Part shown: positions 25,766 through 33,522 of the stretch, piece after piece
Layout: each line of letters begins with the position of its first letter
Numbering within the stretch: position 1 is the stretch's first letter
Assembly: GCF_041438865.1 (NCBI RefSeq)
Contig: NZ_CP109450.1
Span: 2,397,001 to 2,461,000 of the forward strand
Direction of reading: 5' to 3'
DNA from: Streptomyces sp. NBC_01471
Lineage (GTDB): Bacteria > Actinomycetota > Actinomycetes > Streptomycetales > Streptomycetaceae
DNA length: 64,000 bases
Translations under genes and position numbers: made by a program
The notes under the pieces: generated by a model
The model's input: the letters and a program-made list of their open reading frames with translations, nothing else
Told to the model about the DNA's origin: nothing
Database searches by the model: none

Positions 25766-26362
25766 TCACTCACCGCGGGCGGCGGGCAGCTGCGGGAGCC
25801 GCTCGGCGGCCACCACCCCTTCGAGATAGCCCCGGGCCCGCTCGGTGCGCGGATACGCCGTGAGGAGCTGCCAGAAGCGCGGGCCGTGCCCGGGGACCAG
25901 CAGGTGGGCGAGCTCGTGGAGCAACACGTAGTCGACGACGTACTCCGGCATGCCCTGGAGCCGGTGCGAGAGCCGGATACTGCCCTCGGCCGGCGTGCAG
26001 GAACCCCACCGGGTGTTCTGGTTGGTCACCCAGCGCACCGAATCGGGGCGGGCCCGGCCCGCGAAGTACTGCTCGGACAGGCGCGCCGCCCGGTCGGCGA
26101 GCTCGGTGTCGCCGAGGACGCGCTTGCTCTCCTGGGCCGCGAGCTTGTCGAGCATCACGGTCACCCAGCGCCGTTCCTCGGCGTCCGACATCCGGGCGGG
26201 GATGAGCACGATGGTTCGGTCGCCCTCCCGGTACGCGGAGACCGTTCTGTTGCGCCGGGCGCTTCTGCGGACCTCGACCGGGCTCGTCGCCGGGGCGCGG
26301 GGCGGCTGGCTCTTCGCGCTGCGCGGTGGACTTCCGGCGGTGTGCAGAGGGTCGACGGGCAC
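25766..26362 (-). CDS. YgjP/DUF45 family metal-dependent hydrolase
   Basis: 198 residues. The zinc motif LLHELAHLLVPGHGPRFW (HExxH with a distal histidine) and the preceding NQNTRWGSC signature define the WLM/YgjP metallopeptidase-like family. The first 35 residues are basic and low in complexity. Substrate unknown. It is divergent from the ThiF-like gene across about 200 bases. Confidence 0.88.
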   Translation of the reverse strand: MPVDPLHTAGSPPRSAKSQPPRAPATSPVEVRRSARRNRTVSAYREGDRTIVLIPARMSDAEERRWVTVMLDKLAAQESKRVLGDTELADRAARLSEQYFAGRARPDSVRWVTNQNTRWGSCTPAEGSIRLSHRLQGMPEYVVDYVLLHELAHLLVPGHGPRFWQLLTAYPRTERARGYLEGVVAAERLPQLPAARGE

Positions 26363-26467
26363 GCCTCGACGTTACCCGCTGTCAGTGGGGGAAGTCCCGC
26401 GCCCATCGCGGTTGAACCTTGATCCATTCCACAGGGTGCAGCATTCGAAGTATCAGCACACCGGGCC

Positions 26468-26476
26468 TGTGGATAA
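26468..26476 (-). promoter_or_regulatory. Perfect DnaA-box-like nonamer TTATCCACA
   Basis: TTATCCACA reads on the minus strand in the 26363-26559 intergenic region, with two further CCACA cores nearby (26433, 26541). No gene overlaps. This interval otherwise shows no clear promoter; a role in DnaA-dependent control is conjecture. Confidence 0.25.
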
Positions 26477-26559
26477 CTTTCCGCACCCGCCGTGACCTGA
26501 GGGCATTCTGGCAACAGAGCCGCCGGGACAGCCCGGCGGACTGTGGACGGGGGCGTGCG

Positions 26560-27702
26560 ATGCATCCGATGGTGAAGCCCGCGCTGCGGCGCGCATGGCG
26601 GGACCGGCAGGCGGTGCAGTTCGGGGTGACTCCCGCACAGGCGGTGGTGCTCGGCCCGGTGGACCCGGCGACCGGCTGCCTCCTCGGGCTGCTGGACGGC
26701 ACCCGCGGGATGGAGCTGCTGCGGGAGGAGGCGCGGGCCATGCGGTTGCCGGACGGCCAGGTGGACAAGCTGGTCGCCCGGCTCTCGAAGGCGGGACTGA
26801 TCGACGATGCGACAGCCGGAGGCGCGGCGGCCGACGCGTTACGGAAACGGCCCGGCACCCTGGACCGGCTCCGCCCCGATCTGGCATCCCTCTCGCTGGT
26901 CCATCCGGAGCCGGGCGGCGGCACGGTCCGCCTCGCGGCCCGGCGGGCCATACGGGTTCAGGTACGTGGTGCGGGCCGGGTCGGTGCCACCGTGGCCGCA
27001 CTCCTGTCGGCCTCCGGGGTGGGCCGGGTCGACGTGCTGGACGGTGGCTCCGTCACCCCCGCTGACGTGGCACCGGGGGGCCTTCCGGCCGAGGCGGTCG
27101 GGGCGCGTCGGGACGCAGCGGCGCGTCAGCTGATCAGGCGCGTCGCACCCGGCCCGCCACCCCGCGCCTGCGCTGCCGCGCCGGGCACCGACGGTGAACC
27201 GGGGCTGTCACTGATCGTCGTCGCACCGCGTGACGGATTCGATGCCTATGTGCCCGATCCGGCACTCTCCACGGAGTGGATCACGTCGGGCACGCCTCAT
27301 CTCTATACGGGCGTGCTCGAAGGGACAGGAGTGGTCGGGCCACTCGTCCTGCCGGGAGGAACGGCGTGCTCGGGCTGCCTGGCGCTGCGGCGGACCGAGC
27401 ACGATCCCGGCTGGCCCCGGATGGTCGCGCAGTGGCGCTCGGGCAGACGTGGCTCCGTGCCCGCCTGCGATCTCGGCCTGGCCACGGCGGTGGCCGGGCT
27501 GGCGGCGGCACACACGCTGGCGTTCCTCGACGGCGAGCTGCCGGCATCGACGGGGGCACGGTGGGAGGCGTCCCTGCCGCTGCTCGACTGGCGATCGGCC
27601 CGTATCACACCCCACCCCGACTGCCGCTGCGGTGCGGGTGGGCACACTGGAGGGGAGCGCGCCTCGGAGGCCGGGGCTCCGCACGACACAATGGCCGGGT
27701 AA
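26560..27702 (+). CDS. ThiF-like (E1-type) protein with N-terminal helical domain
   Basis: 380 residues from ATG 26560. Residues 1-95 look like a winged-helix leader-binding type domain (LLGLLDGTRGMELLREEARAM). Then comes a Rossmann-type ThiF half (RAIRVQVRGAGRVGATVAAL) and a zinc-type cysteine set (GGTACSGCLALR, then PDCRCGAGG). The ATP-binding features are degenerate compared with MoeB, so catalytic adenylation is uncertain. Similar proteins bind leader peptides in RiPP pathways, but no RiPP enzymes are nearby. It precedes the ABC1 kinase gene by 41 bases and is probably co-transcribed. Confidence 0.75.
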   Translation: MHPMVKPALRRAWRDRQAVQFGVTPAQAVVLGPVDPATGCLLGLLDGTRGMELLREEARAMRLPDGQVDKLVARLSKAGLIDDATAGGAAADALRKRPGTLDRLRPDLASLSLVHPEPGGGTVRLAARRAIRVQVRGAGRVGATVAALLSASGVGRVDVLDGGSVTPADVAPGGLPAEAVGARRDAAARQLIRRVAPGPPPRACAAAPGTDGEPGLSLIVVAPRDGFDAYVPDPALSTEWITSGTPHLYTGVLEGTGVVGPLVLPGGTACSGCLALRRTEHDPGWPRMVAQWRSGRRGSVPACDLGLATAVAGLAAAHTLAFLDGELPASTGARWEASLPLLDWRSARITPHPDCRCGAGGHTGGERASEAGAPHDTMAG

Positions 27703-27743
27703 CCGCCGTACGCTCCACGGCAGTCTGGGATTTGGAGGGGCGC

Positions 27744-29279
27744 ATGTCTGATCTTCCCCGGAAAGCGGTCACACGTACCGCCAAGCTGGCGGCACTCCCA
27801 CTCGGTTTCGCCGGCCGCGCCACCTGGGGCCTGGGCAAGCGGATCGGCGGCAGATCCGCGGAGATCGTGGCACGCGAGGTGCAGCAGCGCACGGCCGACC
27901 AGCTCTTCAAGGTCCTGGGCGAGCTGAAGGGCGGGGCCATGAAAATGGGGCAGGCCCTCTCGGTCTTCGAGTCCGCCCTGCCCGAGGAGATCGCGGGGCC
28001 CTACCGGGCGGCGCTGACCAAGCTCCAGGAATCCGCCCCTCCCATGCCCGTGCAGACAGTTCACGCCGTGCTGGAAGCGCAGCTGGGGACGGAGTGGCGC
28101 GAACTGTTCGTCGAGTTCGACGACAAGCCGTCCGCCGCCGCGTCCATCGGCCAGGTGCACCGGGCGGTATGGCACGACGGGCGCCGGGTGGCGGTCAAGG
28201 TGCAGTACCCGGGGGCCGGTGAGGCCCTGTTGTCGGACCTGACCCAGCTGAGCCGCTTCGCCCGGCTGCTCGGTCCGCTGATTCCCGGTATGGACATCAA
28301 GCCGCTCATCACCGAACTGCGCGACAGGGTGTCGGAGGAGCTGGACTACGAGCTGGAGGCGGAGGCCCAGCGGGAACACGCGGAGGAGTTCGCCGGGGAT
28401 CCGGACGTGGTGGTGCCCGATGTGGTGCACCAGAGCGACCAGGTACTGGTGACCGAGTGGATCGACGGAATCCCGCTGGCCGATGTGATCGCGGACGGCA
28501 CGGACGAACAGCGGGACCGGGCAGGGCAGTTGCTCGCGCGGTTCCTCTTCTCGGGCCCGGCCCGTACGGGACTGCTGCACGCCGACCCGCACCCCGGCAA
28601 CTTCCGGCTGCTGCCGGCCGAGGCGGACGACGGGATCGCTGAGGACGACGGCGCTGAGGACGACGCCACCTCAGAGGGAGCCACCTCAGAGGAGGCCACC
28701 GCACAGTGGCGACTGGGGGTGCTCGACTTCGGGACGGTGGACCGGCTGCCGGGCGGACTTCCCGCCACGATCGGCCACGCCCTGCGGATGACCATCGAGG
28801 GTGAGGCATCCGGCGTCTACGAGATGCTCTGCGAGGAGGGTTTCGTCAAGGAGTCCATCGATCTCGATCCGGAGGCGGTGCTGGAGTATCTGGTACCGAT
28901 CATCGAACCGGTGCAGGCCGACGAGTTCACGTTCAGCCGGGGGTGGATGCGGGCGCAGGCCGCCAGGATCGCCGATCCCCGCTCCCCCGCCCACCAGTTG
29001 GGCAAGCAGCTCAATCTGCCGCCGTCCTACCTGCTGATCCACCGGGTGACACTGAGCACCATCGGAGTGCTCTGCCAGCTGGGTGCGACCGTACGGCTCC
29101 GGGACGAACTCGAAGCCTGGATGCCGGGGTTCCTGTCGGAGCCCGGGGAGACCGGGGAGACCGAACTCCGGGATCAGGTCACCGAACAACTCCCGGAACA
29201 AGGCACGGAAGCAGTCTCGGAAGCAGTCCGGGAAACGGTTCCGGAGGAGGAACTGCCTCCTGCCCAGGCGCGTGCCTGA
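27744..29279 (+). CDS. ABC1/UbiB-family atypical kinase
   Basis: 511 residues from ATG 27744 with GGAGG at 27734-27738. The family motifs are all visible: the KMGQAL loop (KxGQ), the AASIGQVHRA alanine-rich loop, the ATP lysine in VAVKVQYPG, the catalytic loop LLHADPHPGNF and the metal aspartate in LDFGTVDRLP. Between the catalytic loop and the DFG lies an acidic, Glu/Asp/Ala-rich insert of about 25 residues that most relatives lack. ABC1 proteins act in quinone and lipid metabolism. The C-terminal tail is Glu/Thr-rich. A hairpin terminator follows. Confidence 0.92.
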   Translation: MSDLPRKAVTRTAKLAALPLGFAGRATWGLGKRIGGRSAEIVAREVQQRTADQLFKVLGELKGGAMKMGQALSVFESALPEEIAGPYRAALTKLQESAPPMPVQTVHAVLEAQLGTEWRELFVEFDDKPSAAASIGQVHRAVWHDGRRVAVKVQYPGAGEALLSDLTQLSRFARLLGPLIPGMDIKPLITELRDRVSEELDYELEAEAQREHAEEFAGDPDVVVPDVVHQSDQVLVTEWIDGIPLADVIADGTDEQRDRAGQLLARFLFSGPARTGLLHADPHPGNFRLLPAEADDGIAEDDGAEDDATSEGATSEEATAQWRLGVLDFGTVDRLPGGLPATIGHALRMTIEGEASGVYEMLCEEGFVKESIDLDPEAVLEYLVPIIEPVQADEFTFSRGWMRAQAARIADPRSPAHQLGKQLNLPPSYLLIHRVTLSTIGVLCQLGATVRLRDELEAWMPGFLSEPGETGETELRDQVTEQLPEQGTEAVSEAVRETVPEEELPPAQARA

Positions 29280-29311
29280 CCGGACCGGTTCCGCGCATCC
29301 GGGACATGCCA

Positions 29312-29338
29312 GGGGGCCGGTCACGCCGACCGGCCCCC
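29312..29338. terminator. Terminator between the ABC1 kinase gene and the whiB7 operon
   Basis: An 11-base perfect stem (GGGGGCCGGTC at 29312-29322 with its complement at 29328-29338) closes a five-base loop, 32 bases after the ABC1 stop. Confidence 0.8.
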
Positions 29339-29344
29339 GATGTC

Positions 29345-29458
29345 CTCCGCGCCTTCTGCGCGTCTTCTTCTCTACTACCGCTTCTCTACTGCTACTTCTG
29401 TACTACTGCGCTGCTGTATTGCTGCGCTTCTGCGCTATTGCTCTGTTCCTTCTTCGCC
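29345..29458. repeat. Pyrimidine-rich low-complexity tract
   Basis: About 110 bases on the plus strand are built of CTACT, CTTCT and CTGCG-like words with little A or G, far lower in G+C than the surrounding sequence. It lies beyond the hairpin at 29312-29338 and in the 3' region of the whiB7-linked gene (stop at 29489). On the minus strand it is purine-rich (AGTAG, AGAAG, GCAG). No convincing ORF is present. The function is unknown. Confidence 0.5.
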
Positions 29459-29488
29459 GCTGCGCGGCGGCCGGTGTGCACGACCGCC

Positions 29489-29818
29489 TTACTGCATGAC
29501 CGCCATGGCGATCGCACGGCGGGCGCGCAACGAGACGCGCTCGGCGCGGCGTTGCATGCGGCGGGCGGACACCAGGCGCAGGGCCTGACGTTCGGCGTCG
29601 GCCTCCCTGCGGCGCTCGTGCATATGAGCACGAGCCATGGCTTCTGGGATGAGTTGCATCTCACGGGTCCTGTTCTGGCGCGACGCGGTCGCGCCGATGG
29701 TGGTGACGACTGGTGTTGCGGAGCCGGACGGCTCGCTGGTGGAAGAGGTCATCGGGTCCTGCTTCTGGGGATCGTGCTTGTGGGGGCGGTCAATCGTTCC
29801 GGGGCCGGTGAGTTTCAT
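29489..29818 (-). CDS. Small basic protein translationally coupled to whiB7
   Basis: 109 residues if it starts at the ATG at 29816-29818, which overlaps the whiB7 stop (ATGA); a later ATG at 29752 (MTSSTSEPSG) is possible. The N-terminal half is polar, and the C-terminal half is an Arg/Ala-rich helix (ERRREADAERQALRLVSARR). No known domain is recognised. The overlap says it is made with WhiB7 and so probably belongs to the antibiotic-stress response. Confidence 0.7.
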   Translation of the reverse strand: MKLTGPGTIDRPHKHDPQKQDPMTSSTSEPSGSATPVVTTIGATASRQNRTREMQLIPEAMARAHMHERRREADAERQALRLVSARRMQRRAERVSLRARRAIAMAVMQ

Positions 29819-30183
29819 GCTGCGACCGGGTTCTTGCGCGGACGCCCACGCGGCCTCTTGCGGGCGACGACGACGCCCTGGACGAACAGCTCGCCACCCC
29901 AGACGCCCCACGGCTCGCGACGCTCCTTGGCCCCGGCGAGGCAGGCCTCGACGAGCGGGCAGGTACGGCAGAGCGACTTGGCGTACTCGACGTCGGCCGG
30001 GGTCTCGGCGAAGAAGACCTCCGGGTCGTAGGCACGGCAGGGGACGGGCACATCGAGGTTCTCGATGGCGTCGTCGAGAACGGTCAGCGCGGTAAGCGGG
30101 AACACGGTGGGATCCTCCGGGGCAACAGGCGGCGAGAGTGTCTGTGAGGGCGGTACGGACGGGGCGTGCGCTTCGATTTGCAC
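29815..30183 (-). CDS. whiB7: WhiB7/WblC iron-sulfur transcription factor
   Basis: 122 residues from GTG 30183. Four cysteines (Cys49, Cys72, Cys75, Cys81) bind the Fe-S cluster, followed by the GVWGG turn (residues 93-97) that contacts the primary sigma factor. The C-terminal AT-hook RGRPRK (112-117) is diagnostic of WhiB7. In actinobacteria WhiB7 switches on intrinsic resistance to ribosome-targeting antibiotics and activates its own promoter through an A/T-rich site. Here a matching promoter, a 100-codon upstream ORF and an intrinsic terminator lie upstream. The coupled gene at 29489 is downstream. Confidence 0.96.
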   Translation of the reverse strand: MQIEAHAPSVPPSQTLSPPVAPEDPTVFPLTALTVLDDAIENLDVPVPCRAYDPEVFFAETPADVEYAKSLCRTCPLVEACLAGAKERREPWGVWGGELFVQGVVVARKRPRGRPRKNPVAA

Positions 30184-30248
30184 GGTGGTTTCATTCCTCG
30201 TCTGGTCGTTCCGGTCTGTTTGACCGGATGTCGTCTGGTGGCCCAGTA

Positions 30249-30290
30249 CAAACAAAAGGGCCGCGGATCCCGGGTGGGGTTCCGCGGCCC
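30249..30290 (-). terminator. Intrinsic terminator in the whiB7 leader (attenuator)
   Basis: On the minus strand a ten-base stem (GGGCCGCGGA at 30290-30281 with its complement at 30267-30258) is followed at once by TTTTGTTTGT, a rare T-rich tail for this genome. It ends about 65 bases before the whiB7 start and after the upstream ORF. A small second hairpin CTGAT/ATCAG (30304-30318) covers the upstream-ORF stop. This layout fits ribosome-controlled attenuation as known for whiB7. Confidence 0.8.
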
Positions 30291-30314
30291 TGAAGGCGCC
30301 TGCCTGATGGTGAA

Positions 30315-30617
30315 TCAGACTGGATCACTCCAGGGTTCGAGCCCACGGAAGGCCCACATCGTGTGATGCTGCGTTGCCTGCGTCCCGAACTCGGCACCGG
30401 CTGCCGCAAACGCATAGGACGGCATCCCCGCGATTGCTACTGCTGCTTCCGGTGCCTTGGTCGGTCGCTCATTACGGTCCCGAATGGGAAGACCCGCCAG
30501 GGAAACGGGGCTGACGGCAGAGATGCCGGACAGACCGGTTCCACGGAGAGAGGAGCCGAGCAGGCAGGTGACGACGACCGAGCGATCGGTCATTTTGGTC
30601 TTCGTGATGGTTGCCAC
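30315..30617 (-). CDS. Upstream ORF in the whiB7 leader
   Basis: 100 codons from GTG 30617, which is preceded by AGGAGG with eight bases spacing. It lies wholly within the whiB7 leader and ends at 30315, 24 bases before the attenuator stem. The product has no known domain and ends in a His/Trp-containing stretch (HHTMWAFRGLEPWSDPV). Upstream ORFs that sense ribosome stalling precede whiB7 in other actinobacteria; the same role is inferred here. An internal ATG at 30593 (MTDRSVVVT) is an alternative start. It may act in cis only. Confidence 0.65.
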   Translation of the reverse strand: MATITKTKMTDRSVVVTCLLGSSLRGTGLSGISAVSPVSLAGLPIRDRNERPTKAPEAAVAIAGMPSYAFAAAGAEFGTQATQHHTMWAFRGLEPWSDPV

Positions 30618-30754
30618 TGGTCTCGCCTCCTCTCGGCGTCTCGGGGAGCGGGGGCCCGGAGGCCTCGTCCCATTCGAATGTAGGTCAGGTACAGCTGTGG
30701 TGAAGTACAGCACAGAACCAGGGCTTCAGAGAAGTCGCTGTTCCCGTGGTTAAG

Positions 30755-30797
30755 AACCTAAGGGGGTTCCCGGGGCGTGCGCAAACTATTTTTTCAA
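30755..30797 (-). promoter_or_regulatory. WhiB7-type autoregulated promoter
   Basis: On the minus strand TTGCGC (30779-30784) and TAGGTT (30755-30760) are 18 bases apart. An AAAAAATAG run sits directly upstream of the -35 (30787-30796), the position at which the WhiB7 AT-hook is known to bind. It lies between the uvrD2 stop (30808) and the upstream ORF, giving a leader of roughly 560 bases. Confidence 0.75.
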
Positions 30798-30807
30798 CGA
30801 GTTTCGG

Positions 30808-32994
30808 TCAGTCTTCTCCGTCACCGTCCACAAGCTCCTGGCCTGCACAGATCTTCAGCACATCGCCTCCGAACCGTGTGATCTTCCGGGCCGGGACGCC
30901 GGCGATCCGTGTGAGCTCGGTCTCGCTGGACGGCACCGCCTCCGCGATGGCCATCAGGGTCTTGTCGGTGAACACGCAGAACGCGGGCTGTCCCGTCTCC
31001 TTCGCCTGGACCGCGCGCCACTCGTGCAGCCGCTCGTACAGCGCCTCGTCCATGTCCGACGGGCAGTCCTCGCAGCGCATCAGCTTCATCTCGCCGCCGT
31101 CGGTCAGGGTCTTGCCGCAGACCCGGCACCGCACGGGCCCGCGGTGCTTGCGGCGGGCCGCCGCACCCCGCTCGATCCCGCCCGCGCCACCGGCGGCGCC
31201 GCGCAGCCCGGCGGCAGGGCCTCCCGCCGAACCCGGCCGCAGTCCGCTGAGGAAGCGGCTGGCCCGCCGGGAGGCCCTGCCGCCGGGCGACCTGGACAGC
31301 GCCCAGGAGAGCGTGAGGTGCAGCCGGGCCCTGGTGACGCCCACATAGAGCAGTCGGCGTTCCTCCTCGACCTGCTCATCGGTCTTGGCGTAGGTGATCG
31401 GCATCATGCCCTCGGTCAGCCCGACCAGGAACACCGCGTCCCACTCCAGGCCCTTCGCCGAGTGCAGTGACGCCAGGGTGACGCCCTGGATGGTCGGGGC
31501 GTGCTGCGCGGCCGCCCGCTCGTCCAGCTCGGCGACGAGGTCCGAGAGGGTCGCCCCCTCCCTGGCCCTGGCGAAGTCCTCGGCCAGGCGCACCAGCGCG
31601 GCCAGCGACTCCCAGCGGTCCCGGACCGCCCCGGACCCCGCGGGGGCTTCCGCCCGCCACCCCTTGGTGCCGAGCACCGCCCGCACCTGGGACGGCAGAT
31701 CCACCGCGTCGTCGAGCAGCGGGTCGTTCCCGCCGGCCCGGGCGGCTCCGCGCAGCGCGACGCCGGCCTCCCGCACCTCGGGCCGTTCGAAGAACCGCTC
31801 GGCTCCGCGCAGCTGGTAGGGCACCCCCGCGTCGGCCAGCGCCTGTTCGTAGATCTCGGACTGGGCGTTGATCCGGTACAGCACGGCGATCTCGGACGCG
31901 GGGACGCCCGCGGCGATCAGGTCCCGGATCCGGCGCGCGGTGCCCTCGGCCTCGGTGGGTTCGTCCCCGTACTCCTTGTAGACGGGCTCGGGTCCCGGGG
32001 AGCGCTGCGAGATCAGCTCCAGTCGGTGGTCGGCGGCGCGGCCGCGGGCCTGGGCCAGCAGCCCGTTGGCCAGGTGGACGACCTGTGGTGTCGAGCGGTA
32101 GTCCCGGACCAGCTTCACCACCGTCGCCTGCGGATGGCGGACCCGGAAGGTCAGCAGGTGGTCGGGGGTGGCGCCGGTGAAGGAGTAGATCGTCTGGCTG
32201 GCGTCACCGACGACGCAGAGATCCTCCCGGTCCCCCACCCACAGTTCGAGAAGGCGCTGCTGCAGCGGGCTGACGTCCTGGTACTCGTCGACCACGAAGT
32301 GCTGGTACTGGCTGCGGATCCGGTCGGCGATGTCGTGCCGGTCCTGGAGGATGCCGACGGTCAGCAGCAGCACGTCCTCGAAGTCGATCACTCCGCGGTC
32401 GCGCTTGAGCTGCTCGTACATCGCGTAGATCTGGGAGATCTCGGCCGGGCTCCGGGGCGCCTCGCGGGCCGACTTCGCGACGGCGGCCGGATAGTCGGCG
32501 GGCACGGTCTGGGTGACCTTGGACCACTCGATCTCGCCCGTGACGTCCCGCAGCTCGTTGCGGTCGAGCCGGACGCCGCAGCGCGCCGCCGCCTCGGCGA
32601 CCAGCTGTACCTTGCGCTCGACCAGCCGGGGCACCTCGCCGCCGACCGCCTTGGGCCAGAAGAACTGGAGCTGGCGCAGCGCCGCCGAGTGGAACGTCCG
32701 TGCCTGGACACCGCCCGCGCCGAGCTGGCGCAGCCGTCCTCGCATCTCGCCGGCCGCGCGGTTGGTGAAGGTGACGGCGAGCACCGTGGAAGGCTGCAGG
32801 ATCCCGGCACGCACCCCGTAGGCGATGCGGTGCGTGATCGCGCGGGTCTTGCCCGTACCGGCTCCGGCCAGGACGCACACCGGCCCGTGCAGGGCCGTCG
32901 CGACCTCGCGCTGCTCGGGGTCGAGCCCGTCGAGCACCGCGTCGGCGGAGTCCGGTACCTGGGGGAAGAGAGAGGCGTGCGTTGCTGCTGTCAC
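30808..32994 (-). CDS. uvrD2: UvrD2-type DNA helicase with zinc-finger and HRDC domains
   Basis: 728 residues from GTG 32994. SF1A helicase motifs: Walker A VLAGAGTGKTRAITHRI, Walker B VVDEYQDVSPLQQ, motif V LHSAKGLEWDAVFLV. The C-terminus has the tetracysteine module (CRVCGKTL...MRCEDC) and an HRDC domain (TLMAIAEAVPSSETELTRIAG), the combination that defines mycobacterial UvrD2. It unwinds DNA 3' to 5' in repair and replication; its mycobacterial counterpart is essential. It is divergent from mycoredoxin and directly upstream of the whiB7 promoter. Confidence 0.93.
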   Translation of the reverse strand: MTAATHASLFPQVPDSADAVLDGLDPEQREVATALHGPVCVLAGAGTGKTRAITHRIAYGVRAGILQPSTVLAVTFTNRAAGEMRGRLRQLGAGGVQARTFHSAALRQLQFFWPKAVGGEVPRLVERKVQLVAEAAARCGVRLDRNELRDVTGEIEWSKVTQTVPADYPAAVAKSAREAPRSPAEISQIYAMYEQLKRDRGVIDFEDVLLLTVGILQDRHDIADRIRSQYQHFVVDEYQDVSPLQQRLLELWVGDREDLCVVGDASQTIYSFTGATPDHLLTFRVRHPQATVVKLVRDYRSTPQVVHLANGLLAQARGRAADHRLELISQRSPGPEPVYKEYGDEPTEAEGTARRIRDLIAAGVPASEIAVLYRINAQSEIYEQALADAGVPYQLRGAERFFERPEVREAGVALRGAARAGGNDPLLDDAVDLPSQVRAVLGTKGWRAEAPAGSGAVRDRWESLAALVRLAEDFARAREGATLSDLVAELDERAAAQHAPTIQGVTLASLHSAKGLEWDAVFLVGLTEGMMPITYAKTDEQVEEERRLLYVGVTRARLHLTLSWALSRSPGGRASRRASRFLSGLRPGSAGGPAAGLRGAAGGAGGIERGAAARRKHRGPVRCRVCGKTLTDGGEMKLMRCEDCPSDMDEALYERLHEWRAVQAKETGQPAFCVFTDKTLMAIAEAVPSSETELTRIAGVPARKITRFGGDVLKICAGQELVDGDGED

Positions 32995-33033
32995 CCCGCC
33001 ATGCTGCCAGGTCCCGCGAGACTGACGAGTCGG

Positions 33034-33042
33034 TTGTCCACA
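33034..33042 (+). promoter_or_regulatory. DnaA box TTGTCCACA upstream of uvrD2
   Basis: An exact match to the preferred streptomycete DnaA nonamer lies 40 bases upstream of the uvrD2 start. A single box could be chance; its position in the promoter region of a replication-repair helicase makes control by DnaA worth considering. Confidence 0.35.
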
Positions 33043-33052
33043 GGTACCGGGC

Positions 33053-33116
33053 CGCAGTCGTACTAAGTCCCCGTCGCGCTCAGTCGCAGTCGTACTGAGT
33101 TCCCGTCGCACTCATA
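33053..33116. repeat. Two direct 32-base repeats between uvrD2 and mrx1
   Basis: Copies begin at 33053 and 33085, each reading CGCAGTCGTACT-AGT-CCCGTCGC-CTCA with four or so differences. They lie just upstream of the SigR-type promoter of the mycoredoxin gene. No function is evident. Confidence 0.5.
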
Positions 33117-33117
33117 C

Positions 33118-33144
33118 GGGAATGGTGGCCGGATCACGTACGTT
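33118..33144 (+). promoter_or_regulatory. SigR-type promoter of mrx1
   Basis: GGGAAT (33118-33123), then exactly 18 bases, then GTT (33142-33144): the consensus of the thiol-oxidative-stress sigma factor SigR. It lies about 105 bases upstream of the mycoredoxin start on the same strand. Confidence 0.7.
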
Positions 33145-33249
33145 CTACGGCATGTGACTTCCCGAGGCCGCCCCCCGGGAATCCCCATGTATCGGACGAA
33201 GCAGCACAGAAGGCTGCGGGCGACGCAGCAGCAGAGGAGCGCGAGAGAC

Positions 33250-33489
33250 ATGCCGGGCACTGTGACGATGTACAGCACCACGTGGTGCGGCTACTGCCGT
33301 CGGCTGAAGGGCCAGATGGACCGCGAGGGCATCGCGTACACCGAGGTGAACATCGAGCACGACGCCGACTCCGCGGCCTTCGTGGAGAAGGCGAACGGTG
33401 GCAACCAGACCGTTCCCACCGTCCTCTTCCCGGACGGTTCGACACTGACCAACCCCTCGCTGGCCCAGGTCAAGCAGAAGATCGCCTGA
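33250..33489 (+). CDS. mrx1: Mycoredoxin (glutaredoxin-like mycothiol oxidoreductase)
   Basis: 79 residues from ATG 33250. The redox motif is WCGYC (Cys13, Cys16) in a glutaredoxin fold with the cis-proline region TVPTVLFPDG. It reduces protein-mycothiol mixed disulfides in the cytoplasm. Upstream reading frame to 33154 is unlikely to be translated because GAGGAG lies before 33250. SigR-type control fits its role. The mrx1-uvrD2 pair is conserved in mycobacteria. Confidence 0.93.
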   Translation: MPGTVTMYSTTWCGYCRRLKGQMDREGIAYTEVNIEHDADSAAFVEKANGGNQTVPTVLFPDGSTLTNPSLAQVKQKIA

Positions 33490-33522
33490 CCGGGCAGCCT
33501 CTGCGGCCCGAGCGGTCAGCCC

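Noticed and set aside
26410..26560. Possible replication origin because of DnaA-box-like sequences
   Set aside because: One canonical nonamer and two partial cores are far too few, and dnaA/dnaN are not in the window.
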